Assembly: GCA_002914845.1 (NCBI GenBank)
Contig: JXTC01000150.1
Span: 440,983 to 504,982 of the forward strand
DNA length: 64,000 nucleotides
Direction: 5' to 3'
Source: Trema orientale
Lineage: Eukaryota; Streptophyta; Magnoliopsida; Rosales; Cannabaceae
Positions 46,445 through 57,567 of this stretch are shown piece after piece; position 1 is the stretch's first letter, and the number at the start of each line of letters is the position of its first letter. A model generated the notes under the pieces. It did no database searches and was not told the DNA's origin. It saw only the letters and a program-made list of their open reading frames with translations. The translations under genes and the position numbers were made by a program.

Positions 46445-49400
46445 GTAGAGCTACTTGTGCTTTTTTCTCGATGATGTTCTTGCTTGTCGTTAATTAATAC
46501 ATTGGACATTGTATTTTACTGTTCGGATTATTTTTTTGGGGGGTTTGGTTGGATAGAGATGTGGAAATGTTATCATTTGGACCTCTTTCAGGTCAGGACA
46601 CGGCCAAGGCTGCCGTCTTACAGCTTATGTTACCATGTTTGTGCAACTTCTCATCCCCTCATCAAGATTCCCTGCATCTCTAGTGGTTAAAATGATTTGT
46701 GTTTCTTACTTGACAAAAATTTTGAAGTTGTAAGGTTCAAAGGGTCAAATTTTAAGAGCTCGGTGGGGTGTCATCTGGGATTTAAAACTGATGCTTTTGT
46801 ATTGCTTTAATAATTTACTGAAGGACCAAACATAATGAAGAAGACCTTTTGACTGAAAATAAGGGCGTGTCTACCAATTGTTTCGGCAACTTTTGTTGTC
46901 TTAAATGGGGCAGACTTCTCCCGGTATTGATTATAATCCACTCCCTAAGTTCTTATTCATCGACTTTTTTCTGGTCATCGTATCGATGTTTTGATCCTCA
47001 ATCCATCTCAATACGTGCATGGTAGAGTATTAAGTTGTCCAAAGCTAAGAGGGAAGTGTCATTTTTTACACACGGATGACATTTTAGACCATACGACATA
47101 AAAATGGACAGCATATTGAATTTTCTAGACCATAGATTAACAAACCGTTGGGTATTATGAAACTGAAGCGGGGATTTTCAATTTTTCACCCTCATCAAAA
47201 GCAGTTTGGAAACTTGCAGGTATTTGATAATTGATGCCGCATTAATAGTGGTGGGTCTCTCGCACCTTCATCGCGTATGTGCTAATATCGTTATGCTTGT
47301 ATCCATACTATTGATACCCCATTAATAGTAATGATGTATTCATAGTATCGTTATTATACCAACAGTGATATAACAAACAGTGATTATGATATGTTTGTAT
47401 CCATACTGTTGTTATTATAGTATGACTCGTCATTTGGAAGCGTAATCTACGGTATACGTGTTGACTAATTTTAATATTTGGCATTTAGAAACTTGAGCTA
47501 CTAATACGTGTTAACCAAAAGTTGAGTTTACAAACTAGAATAATTTAATCAACCCAAAACAAAGAGAGTTCTGTTTCTCCCCTGCTAAAGATGAGAACAA
47601 AGAAAAATGAAAGAGATAGAAAAGGACATAACAATTGTTTTTTGTTTAATTTTTCAATTTTTTCGGGCTAAAAGGCCGACAAGACAGCGAGTTCTCTCAT
47701 CTGAGACTGATATCTAGTTGTATACGAAAATGCACTGACTACTTCTACTCCTCTGCACGAGCTCTCACTTTCATTTTCATTCCTGCCTATGCGTTCGACT
47801 CTGTTTCTCTCCAACCACATTTTTCCCAACATGTTATACATTGTCTTGGTGTAGTTTCACTTTCCAAGATCAAAGTGAGACCCCAACGACAATGACAATG
47901 CTTTCTTTGCCTATTCTCGATTTCAAGGATTTTCAGGACAATTTTGTCAACCATTTCCGACCTTGGCAACGCTCTTTTCAGTTTTGGGTTCGAGCCGTTG
48001 ATATCTATACTGGGTACAAGGTCTCTCTCTCTCTCTCTCTCTCTCTATATCTATATATATATATATATTGTATATGTGTACAAGTGCTTGCATGTTCCGT
48101 AGCTATGGAATTTGAGTGGTTGGGGTTGTTTATTTTAATGGGTTATATTGGGTTTATTCAGGTGTTTCAGCTTCGAGTGAGTTTGGTTAAGGATGTACGG
48201 AAGAAGGAGGAAATGTGGGAAAGGCAGCATGAATTTGCGGCTGAGAAGATATATTCTATGTGCGCTGACCTCGGCGGTTTCTTCCTCAAAGTGCTTGCTT
48301 ATTCTCCTTTCTGTCTTTTCAATCGAGTCCTTACTCTTCTGAATTTAAAATTTTAATTCAATGAAAAGGAATTTGTGAATTTTCAGATGGGTTCTGGTCC
48401 ATTTGCTTCGCATATGTTACATTAATTTTTCTTGTTAGTTTATCCTTAACGAGTAGATTCTTTCAGCTTTATATATGGAGTATAGAAGAAATGTGTTACC
48501 TTTAGTTTGTTTTGTGTTTTTTATTTTTTTTTCCCCCTGAAGTTATGCTTTATTGATTACCTGTTCTGTTTTTCATTTGTTTCTTTTTGTCTTTTTTGTT
48601 TCCTTGGTTTGAGTGGGTCGTGGAGTTTCTGGTTGGGTTTGGAAAGAAAGCGAGCAATTTACTATGGTGGTTTTATAATTTTTGAGCTTGATATCAACAT
48701 GTCTAATACGGGTTTTCTATTAGGTTGCCCAAATAATCGGGAAGCCGGATTTGGCCCCTGCTGCGTGGGTGAGAAGGCTCGTTACACTGTGTGATCAAGC
48801 TCCTGCAACCCCATTTGGTATAGTCCAACACGTGCTGGAGGAGTTTGGTTGAAGTGTTTGGGAAGTTTTTGATGCATTTGATGAGTACCCTCTTGGTTCT
48901 GCCTCAATTGCACAGGTATTTCAGTGAATGTAAACGTGGATTCTTTTATGCTCAAATTAGGTTCATCGAGCAAGATTGAAAGGCGATAAGAATGAAATCA
49001 TTGTCAAGGTGAGGGAATTTGGATAAGGTGTGGGGTCTTAGTGTCTGTAAAGTTCTAACTTCTTATGGTCTATATAGGTGCAACATCCTGGAATTCAGGA
49101 TCTGATGATGACGGATATCCATAACTTGCAAGCTTTTGCTTTATATGTGCAAAAGACAGATATCATGTTTGATCTCTACTCAGTGACCAAGGAAATGGAG
49201 AAACAGGTTTCACATTGTTTCTGATTTGGCTTCATTAATATTGGGTGTGAAACATGAATAGGCATACGTATTGGATTATAAATTTCCTGTATTTATGCCA
49301 TTTAAGATTGGGTACGAATTCGACTTCTTTAGGGAGGCTAATGCTATGGAAAAAATTCTCTGATTTCTGTATGATAATAACAAAAAGATTCCCGTTTTGG

Positions 49401-49539
49401 TGCCAGGGGTGGTGCAGGATATGATTACTAGGTGTGTAACGTGCCTCATCCCAATATAATATGGTCAAAATTTGCAAAATCTGATAAAGATAGGCAGAAT
49501 ACCAAGTTATTTGCATATTTAAACATGATGATTTAAAGA

Positions 49540-49591
49540 AAAAATACCTATAAATAGGTTAAAAAAAAAAATACCTACTTTTTTGGCAACC
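49540..49591 (+). mobile_element. Right-end fragment of MITE Tf1 at the left inversion edge
   Basis: aaaaaatacctataaataggtt followed by atacctacttttttggcaac is the right end of the family. The left part is missing. It abuts the inverted segment. Confidence 0.6.
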
Positions 49592-49600
49592 TATATTTAT

Positions 49601-50812
49601 ATATATAGACTTTTCTATTTCTTATTTTTTCCGTATCTTTACGATTGTTACTTTGTTCTTTGTTGGTTCCTAGTTCATTATCCCCAAACCCTCTTCTCAT
49701 CATGGGAAACTAATAGACCTTGGCAAGAAACATATGACGACTCCCTTACTGCAAACTATACTACCTGTAGCTTTCTGATGCCCTTTTAGGGTTATTATCT
49801 GATGGCAAGAACAAGATTCGCATAACCAAGCCTCAATGCATCTAGGAGTCCTTCACTTGTCCATAGTCTAGCAGGGCAACCTGATTTGGAAAGTTAGCTG
49901 ATGTTAGTTTTCTCAGTTGGTTTCACATGCAGACAGTATAATTAACATCAGATGTTCATTTATCTTTGAAACACTTTCAGTTCTTCTCTAATGTTATAAT
50001 CTCTACAAAGCAAGCTGTTAGCTAGAACTAGAATATAAAAAACATTCCAGCCAATGGTAAGAAAGGGTAAAGGGAACATTATATATAGGTTTTGACTTAC
50101 CTCTGAACCTTTACATATCAAGATATTTCCTGGATGGGGATCTGCATGGAAGAATCAGAATCATTTGTCCATAAGCTATTGTTAAACTCTCGAGAATTTT
50201 CCTGCACTTTCAGGAAAATTATGAACTGTTATTCTCACCCATTATACAAATTGTAGAAAGTAAGCTAGATATTAAAAATTATTTCACGCTATTTGGTCCA
50301 TGCCTAAAAAGAAAGCTTCTAAGTGAAAACTTGTTTCAACAAAGCCATGTTGAAGCAGGAGGGGGGAAAAAGAAGTAATGGATTAAGGAAAGAGGCCATT
50401 TCAAATGGAAATGTTTCAGTCACAGATGTGGCAGAATTTGTGGGCTTGGGGGGGAGAGAGACGAAGGAGAGGGGAAAGAGACAAGGTTAAGAAATAAGCT
50501 AGGAGGGAGAAACAGAGGTAAAACAACTTAAACTTAAGATGGATCTAAACAAAAGCATGAAAAATAGATAGATCACTAGCTGGCTTCAAGTTGTAGTGAC
50601 GTTTAGAAAGATAAATAGCAAGTAAATAAAACTTCATGGGCATTAAATGGAAATGCAATAGGGAAAAGAGGGGAAAAAGAAGACCCCAAGTATCAAGGAA
50701 GTTCGGAGACTTACTGCTTTGCTGCTGCAGCAATCTTTACCACCAGGATTTATTCCTTTTTTATTATTTCATCACCAAGATTAAATATAGGGATTATGTA
50801 TATATACATATG
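49601..50812 (-). other. Inverted segment inside the broken ABC1K copy
   Basis: Read as reverse complement, this block matches the sister gene from about 60960 to 62165 in order. Markers are aatcttggtgatgaaata and aagattgctgcagcagcaaa; gatcctcatcc-type HADPHP coding near 50130-50150; gttgccctgctagactatgg; gcatcagaaagctacaggta; cccatgatgagaag. The flanks on both sides remain in direct orientation. The left edge touches a Tf1 right end, and the right edge touches a complete Tf1 in the opposite orientation. Confidence 0.85.
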
Positions 50813-50818
50813 TTTAAA

Positions 50819-51052
50819 GATTGCCAATCCAGTAGGTATTTTTTTTTTCCTCTATGTATAGATATTTTTTTTAGCCATTGGAATGATGATCCAACGGCTA
50901 TAATGATGTATATGAAAAGACGTGCATTATTAATGCTATTTTTCTCTCTTACTTTTTACTATTAAAAACGGTGCAAGATAAATTTTAATTGGCCAAAACG
51001 ATATCTATGTATAGGTTGAAAAAAAAAAAAAATACCTATTGGATTGGTGCAC
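50819..51052 (-). mobile_element. Palindromic MITE Tf1, copy 5, at the right inversion edge
   Basis: Starts gattgccaatccagtaggta, the reverse complement of the usual right end, and ends tacctattggattggtgcac. The internal pattern is reversed relative to copies 1 to 3. The sister ABC1K gene has no such element at this place. Confidence 0.75.
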
Positions 51053-52832
51053 TTAAATATATACTTACGTGTAATCGACATTTTAACGTTGACTTTTATC
51101 TTATACTATAATTGATAGAGAGGTTAATGATATAACTAACTGGGTTATGGCAAAAATAAGTTTGTGTAAAAGACTTTTTTCCCTTGGTTTCTTTTATGTG
51201 CCATAATTTGCTGAGATACGATTGGTTTGACTTATATTATAGGGAGCTTGGCATAGCCACCTTAAGCAAATGCGAAAATGAGCAGCAAGAGTTGTTCAGG
51301 TTGGCACAGAGAATGTTTGACACAAAATTACCCCCTGGAGTGACGATGCTGCAACCTTTCTCTGAGGATTCTTCACTTAAAAAAGTTGCTTTTCAGGTGG
51401 GCTTTGAACATCTGAAAGTTTCACTGACTCACTTTTTGAGTATTTCCAGGGGCGTATATATGTTTTTCAAATAGGAGATATATTGAATTATTCTTCTTTT
51501 CATATTCTAATAGTGTCTTCTTCTGGAAGAAACTTTTTTTGGTTCACGGGGAGTCAAAATGTATTTACCATTCTTCTGTTCTTGCTTTTGATGGAATTCA
51601 ACCCGTCAGATAGAATACAGGTTAGGAACAGGAGTTCCTATGATGGATAACAATCAATATATAAAAAGATAACTTAGAAATGAATTGTCAAGTTGTTGTA
51701 CCACCTATGAAGTATGAGTATGTTTTTACTTTTCTTCACAGTCGCTATGGAAATTTTGTTGCTTTCAATGATGCTGTTTTTAATGGCTTTTTCTAGTTAG
51801 TCTCTGTATTTAGTTCTATTAGATAATATAGTGAGAAGAAAAAGTAAGTTTAGTGAATTTGATTTGAGAATGGTTGAACAAGCAATAAACAGCATGTCAA
51901 AATTATGCTATCTTCAACAACAAAGTAATTTCTTTCCTTGTCATGCTTGTGGTAGTCTTTTCCAGAGGAACTGTTTTCCGTACTACGGACGGTGCATCTA
52001 TTGAGAGGACTGAGTGTTGGTCTGGGACTCAACTACTCATGTGCTGAACAATGGAGACCCATTGCAGAAGAAGCTTTATACCAAGCTGGGAGATTAAAAG
52101 GTGACCCTTCCAATCTCAAAAAATCGAATGACAAGAAAATCATTTCCCTTCAATGATTTTTTCCCCATCAAACGTATCTTTCTTTTCTCATGCTAGATGA
52201 TGTATATCCAGGCCATTTTCATTTACTAAGCGAGAAAATCCTTTTCTTTTAGGAACAATATGTTTTTGAAGCAAAATTTGAAAAACAAAGCAACAGAAAG
52301 AGAAAAACAAGAAATCAATTCTAGATTCAAGTCTAGGTCAGTTTCATTTTATTATCTTTCTCCTTTTTTCCCATACTTGACATGCTGATTTGGTAATATT
52401 TCAGGCAAGGACATTAAGTCTAGATCCTGTCTTCGCCGCAGTTTAGTAAGAAGATTATGTTGGAGAGACTGACTGACTTAAACGACAAGCGGTATGCTTC
52501 AACTAGGCAGAATTTTTGCAGTTTGTTGTGTTTGCCTCGTTAATCTTTTCCCAGTCATCATATTACTTATTTTACAAGCATAGGAAAATTCTATTCACTA
52601 GCCGCATATATTCTGTATTTGGAAACCACAAGCTCTTGTATGATCTTTACACTCAGTTTCTATGTATGAAATTGTAAGTTTAATGATGACTTTGTTCAAG
52701 ACTTCTATAAAGAGTTGTGGACAAGCTCACAGTATTTAATTGCTATTTTTATTATTATGGATGTATTTAAACTTAGTAGCTAGCTTATAAGATTTTAGTG
52801 ATCCATGTGATCTAGTATTTCAATTTGCGATA

Positions 52833-52969
52833 TGTGACACCAAGGGAGCCCTTTGAGTTGTGAAGACAGGAATTCACATGTCTTCTTCTATGCAGCTCAC
52901 CCTACTGATAAAGTTTTCAAGATTTTTGCTGAAAAATGTTTCAAAGGAAAAGGCTCATGCAACCATTGA
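52833..52969 (+). pseudogene. Orphan GDSL terminal-exon fragment
   Basis: From 52847 an open stretch encodes SPLSCEDRNSHVFFYAAHPT followed by DKVFKIFAEKCF and GKGSCNH, then TGA. It aligns with the last exon of the array genes (PCKERDEYAFFDGFNPTQAA, NKVFANECFNGTSGVC). The catalytic HPT is kept, but the Asp-Gly-Phe before it is YAA. Upstream, tgtgacaccaag would match TCDAK one frame off, so the fragment is frameshifted as well as truncated. No other exon was found nearby. It sits where the segmental duplication ends. Confidence 0.7.
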
Positions 52970-54173
52970 CCGTCAGGGCTTCTAAATTAACGATTTAGAC
53001 GTTGTAATTTGCATGTTTGAGTTTCAATAAAGAGAGCCCAAATTATTGTCCAATTATTATTTTTTAATTGGAATTAATAGAATAAATTTTGATGATTTAT
53101 ATTTTGTAGAACCACACTAAATAATAAAATTATTATTTCACTTTTTAGTCAGTGTTTTTTATATTTTGTTCCGTGCTTCGATTTAATTTCTTCTTTTCTT
53201 TTACTTATATACTTGTCTCGAAAGTACTAATATGTAATAGTAAAAAATGATTAATAAAACAGATGATTATTATTATTATTATTATTATTGGCTCATGACA
53301 TATGATGACTATTAATTTAATGCTAGTGTGATTATTAATTTAATGCTAGTGTCGCTCAATAGAAAAAAAAATGCTAGCTGATCGACTGTATTTCGATGTG
53401 AAATAAATTAAAAAAAGGTTAATTATTATTATTACTATTATTATTACTATTTTTTAATTTCCTCTTATTTATCCTTAAATAGACCATGTATTTGAAGGAA
53501 TGCAAATTTATGTCCTAAATGTAACTTGTTATATTTTTGGAGAGAATAATTTTGGTGGGAAAATCAAAAAAGAGATTACAACAGATTTATCTCTTTTGAC
53601 ATTATTATGGGATCATTTTAAAAAACAAAAACTTTATTTAAACATTTCAGTATATAAATGCAAAGGTTAACTCGAAGTATATACAGAGGATAAAACACAA
53701 GAAAATTGATTTGGGTAATACTAATTTGAAATAAAATAATTTTTTTAGTAGTCTTTTTAAATTTACATTTTTAGTGGTGTCACAAATCATATGACGAGTG
53801 GTCACACAATTTATGACAATAAAATTATAATTTTTTTAAAATTAATCCATAATCATAAATTATGTGAAAAAGTATCACACAAAATTACGAAATAATAAAA
53901 CATTACTAGAAAAGTCATTTTTAATATCATATTTCAATTTCCAAAAAACATAGGTAAGACATTCGAAAAATTAATATCGGGATTCGGGGCCGAAAAGACA
54001 ACACAAGCCGAATAGTAGTCGGCCCAGCCCAATTGGAAACAGTAGAGACGAAAGAGTGCTGAGCACACTTTCCTTCCCGCTCTTTAGAGTCCTTACCATT
54101 GTGTTTGCCGCGCGCCACTATCTGATCCCTCCATTTTAGAGAGAGAGAGAGTGAGAGAGTGAGTGAGAGAGAG
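52970..54173. other. Spacer ahead of the two-exon gene
   Basis: AT-rich, with an ATT microsatellite (about 53267-53289) and a short tandem repeat (gattattaatttaatgctag, near 53330). The last 250 bp include agcccaattgg and ctttagagtcc and probably the promoter, followed by a GA-rich 5' leader (54138-54173). Confidence 0.45.
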
Positions 54174-55865
54174 ATGTTTGGGCAAATAAGGGCGTCGTCT
54201 TCTTCATTGGAGAGCTTAGAGAGGCCTACTTCGAAAATTCTCAAGGAAGATTCTCTCTCTATCTATGGTACTTTTCCGCTTTCTCTATCTTCAATTTTTT
54301 TATTTCATTTTATTAAAATGGGTTCTTTGTGGATGTGGTTTTACAGAATTGGTGTTCGATTCTTCAAACTGCATAGTTTGTTTTAGATGTTTATGGTTCT
54401 TTTTCTGATATGGGTTTGATTTGTCTGCTTGGTTGATGAGAAATCGCAAGAAAACATGAATATATATATATATAGATGTATGTATTGTATATTCACCCAT
54501 AAAAAAAAAAAGAAGATATTTTGCATATGTCCAGAATTTTTAGCCTACTCACTTTAGGGAGCTCAGTTCTAGCTTCTTTTGATTTTTGTTTCAATTCTGT
54601 GATCTCTAAGTAAAAAAACGCTTGAATGTGACTAACTGCAAGATCTTGTATTGTTGGAATGGGTTATGAGATTTATTGCATGTTGATTGACTATGTTGAA
54701 GTAGTAACTATTGAGTTTTTTTTCCAAACTAGAAAAGTTATATTCCTTTTTATCGTTATTATTTCTTCAAGTACTTTTTAATTTTATAAGATAATTTCAA
54801 GCTACAATTTTGTTTTTAATGTTATTTTTATTTTTTTCTTTCTTGGGTCGTGTATCGAGTATGCCTACTAATTCTCTGGTTCGGGTCACCTTTGTTTCTG
54901 TCAAATAATTTGCATCAGAATGGATTGTTTTTGATTGGGAAGGGATGACTCAAGTTTTTGATTCCTTCCCGTTCCTCTTCAAACTCTTTACCTTTTTCAA
55001 TTCTTTTCTTTTTGTAACAGATTTGTAAATATGCCCTTAATATATTTCCATTTTCTTTTTCTGGTTATATATTTTGAACTGAGTTCTTATGATTTGTATG
55101 GCATGACATAGGGTGGAGAAGAATATGGTATGTTCTGATTCATTTGGCTGAAATGACTTAAATTATATGTTTCATCATTCTAATACATGTAACAAAGAGC
55201 TTTTTTTCCTATGTTGTGTGAGTTTATGGTTGCTAAGTGCAATTTGTTGTAATGTCACTTAGTGGAAGCAAATGCAATAGGACGAACAAAATCTTTTACC
55301 TTGTTTCAGAGCTTCTAAGTCATGGTCTTTATTCTAAATTTCCTTTTTATTTGGTTTAGAGGCCACACTTGTGAAGCTTAAACTCGGTTCTCAGAGCTAC
55401 TTAAGTTTCCCCTCCGAGAAGGTGGGGCATATAGATGCTGTTTTGGTTTCAAGCTCAACCAGTTTGGAGCCTATGAAGGTAGATGTAAACTCTTCTGTTA
55501 GTACTTCACAGGATTGTCCAGAGTTCACAGGTTCACTCAACGAGGAGGTAACGACAATGGATACAGATTATCTTTCAACTAGCACACATCCAAGTTCTAG
55601 ATTGACCAATTCGGTGAGTAGCTCTAAACAGCGGCAAGAAAGCGCTGCATCAATATTTTACCTTTTTTCTAAATTTAAAAATGCTCAAAATGCGGTTAGC
55701 TCATCATCCGAGGATTCGGTGACTGCAGATAATTGTTATTCTGTAAGTATTCCTACAAATTTTAGCAGCTGTCAATCTGTTGATAGCACAGAGCAGGAAT
55801 CAGAACAGGAATTTGTCACTTCATTACGTGTTAATCCATTTGTGAGCTCTGAATTGGGTTCATGA
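54174..55865 (+). CDS. Unrecognised plant protein, Ser-rich, 199 aa
   Basis: Two exons, 54174-54267 and 55360-55865, are joined by a GT-AG intron of about 1.1 kb; the frame is continuous. The N-terminus is MFGQIRASSSSLESLERPTS then KILKEDSLSIYEATLVKLKL, which looks like a conserved, possibly helical module split by the intron. The remainder is low-complexity and acidic-Ser rich (SSSEDSVTADNCYSVS, STEQESEQEF), with a short aromatic patch AASIFYLFSKFKNAQNAV. There is no signal peptide, membrane segment or known catalytic motif. I recall similar uncharacterised plant proteins but cannot name a function. It lies between the two ABC1K copies, outside the duplicated segment. Confidence 0.7.
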
Positions 55866-57567
55866 TAGAAAGCTCTAGACTTTAAAATGTTGCTGAAATT
55901 TGGTACTTCTGTTGTAATTTAAAATGGAGTACATGAAGAAAAAAATAGGTGATCGTATATGTGCTACTTTGTTGTCAAATTTCTTTGTTACTTCGTCTCC
56001 AGTGTCAGTTAATGTGTTACAGTTTGTGTTCCTTTCTATGTAGTTATTACTGCCTGTCACCTTTATAAGGCATAACATAATTACATTAGTGAGTACATTA
56101 TTATTCAAATCAATCTCCTCTTAACTTTATCCCTATATGCTAGAACTTTTGTCCATCTTGGACCTTGATTATTTCTTATGAAATCAAAACCTCCAGAAGG
56201 AAAGGTTTTCTTATGAAATCAAAACCTCCAGAAGGAAAGGTTTCTTATGAAATCAAAACCTCCAGAAGGAAAGGTTGTTGATGAAAACCCAGAATTATAA
56301 ACGACGAGAATTAAAACAGGTAGATGTTAGGTGACGATGAAAACAACAACGAAAATGAGAAATCTTAAAGGCTCAAAAAAAGAAAAGAGCGACCCAAATT
56401 TTTTTCCTCTCTCCATACAGAGTTATTTTTTTTTTTTAATAAAACTATTTGATTTTTGAGGCTTAACTAAAACGAATGAACTCTCAGCTTGAATTGTAGA
56501 GGAAATGTAAGTCTCATCTTTGCTCTCCAATTTCTTAGAGGGGGAGACTTACAATTGTAGAGGAAATGTAAGTCTCGCCCACTGAAACTCTCAGCATTCG
56601 ATCGCATGCAAGTTTCATCTTTGCTCTCCAATTTCTTAGTTATAACTTCGCTCTTCCGTGCTCTTTAACTTTCGGTATTGTTAAATTTTTTTAACATTTA
56701 ATTCATTAGCACTTATATGTTCTGATTATATATGTAAATACTATAACACAAGAAACTTGTAACTGCTGTATCATTCTGGTTTTATTTTCTTATCGTATCA
56801 TCTTTGTCCTCAAAAAGTAAATCGTTGTGAATTTTTCCATGGTTTTCACCTGTCAAGTACCAACCTTCTAGGAGAAGGAGAAACGTTTAGGAGTTTTGAT
56901 CATTATAATTGATTTCAGTTTTAGCTAGTTATTCACTACAAACATTGAATTGCTGGTTTTTGGTTTATTAAATTTGCAATTTGATTCTCTTTTCATTTAT
57001 GTGATTTGGTTCTTTCGACTGGAAAATTGAAGTAAAGCCAAAAACTCTGCGTGTTGAGAAGGCAATTGGTGTTATCAGTGTTGAGATGGGGAAGAGAACG
57101 ATGGGGAAAATTGTTTGCTCAATGTCATAATAGTAAGTAAATGTGAGAATTGAAATATATTGCTCAAGTAATCTTCTTTAGAAACCACTAGTGTTTGTTT
57201 TAATGGAAATTATGATCACCTTGATATACTTCTGAATTTTTTGAATGAGAGCCTTCACATTCAAGAGCAGGGCTTGAAAATCTCTGTTTTTCATATTTAT
57301 CTTATCTATTTATATCAACTTTGTTTATGTTTATTTACTTCAGAGATTGGAAATGGTATGTTGGATTGTGTGTACATATATATATTCTGTCTCTTCTCTC
57401 GGCAAAGAAAATCAGGGTTGCTTGTTGGTTCTAGCTAAGGGTTTAGTGAAATTAGTCTCCACGTCACCATAACAAATGTTTAGAAGAACTGCGCTAAAAA
57501 ATAAATGGTATTCTATAGCCGTATCCGTTTGCGCTCGTGTTTTCATAATTTGGCTATCCTTCTTAAC
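55866..57567. other. Spacer with short tandem repeats
   Basis: No gene was recognised. It contains three copies of a 35-bp unit (56173-56276) and, at 56485-56640, repeated phrases aattgtaga and gaggaaatgtaagtctc (twice) and tctttgctctccaatttctta (twice). The segmental duplication begins near 57568. Confidence 0.5.
56173..56276 (+). repeat. Three tandem copies of a 35-bp unit
   Basis: ttcttatgaaatcaaaacct with ccagaaggaaaggt occurs three times back to back with almost no differences, differing only in the number of T at the joints. It is recent, and lies about 300 bp after the stop codon of the two-exon gene. Confidence 0.95.

Larger units (their letters stand above)
47898..52472 (+). pseudogene. 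Broken ABC1-type kinase gene (tandem copy of 58806-63658)
   Basis: Exons 1 to 6 can be followed in order (MLSLPILDFKDFQDNF; VFQLRVSLVKDVRKKEEMWE; VAQIIGKPDLAPAAWVRRLV) and the last exons again from 51240 (ELGIATLSKCENEQQELFRL; VLRTVHLLRGLSVGLGINYS). The frame is lost: exon 3 has a TGA (48850-48852) where the sister gene has the Arg of FGRS, and exon 6 has a disruption after AMEKI. The middle exons (VLVMEYIDG, HADPHPGN and DYGQVKDLPD regions) lie between 49601 and 50812 on the opposite strand, so no functional transcript can be spliced. A truncated N-terminal product is the most it could make. Divergence from the sister is modest. Confidence 0.88.
46740..52790 (+). repeat. Segmental duplication, copy 1 (RPN7 3' flank plus broken ABC1K)
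   Basis: Homologous in order to 57568 through the window end. Both start with a block containing gctcggtggggtg and ctttaataatttactgaa. Both run through acgtgttaaccaaaa and tcattttcattcctgcctat, then the kinase-like gene, and the 3' phrase caagacttctataaagag. Copy 1 departs from copy 2 by an internal inversion and MITE insertions. Homology stops close to 52790. Confidence 0.85.

Noticed and set aside
48507-48794. Open frame between exons 2 and 3 of the broken ABC1K copy
   Set aside because: Mostly intron with exon 3 read in another frame. The same artefact occurs at 59500-59769 in the sister gene.
56485-56640. CRISPR-like spaced repeats
   Set aside because: Only two copies of each phrase with irregular spacing in a plant nuclear context. 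These are simple local duplications.
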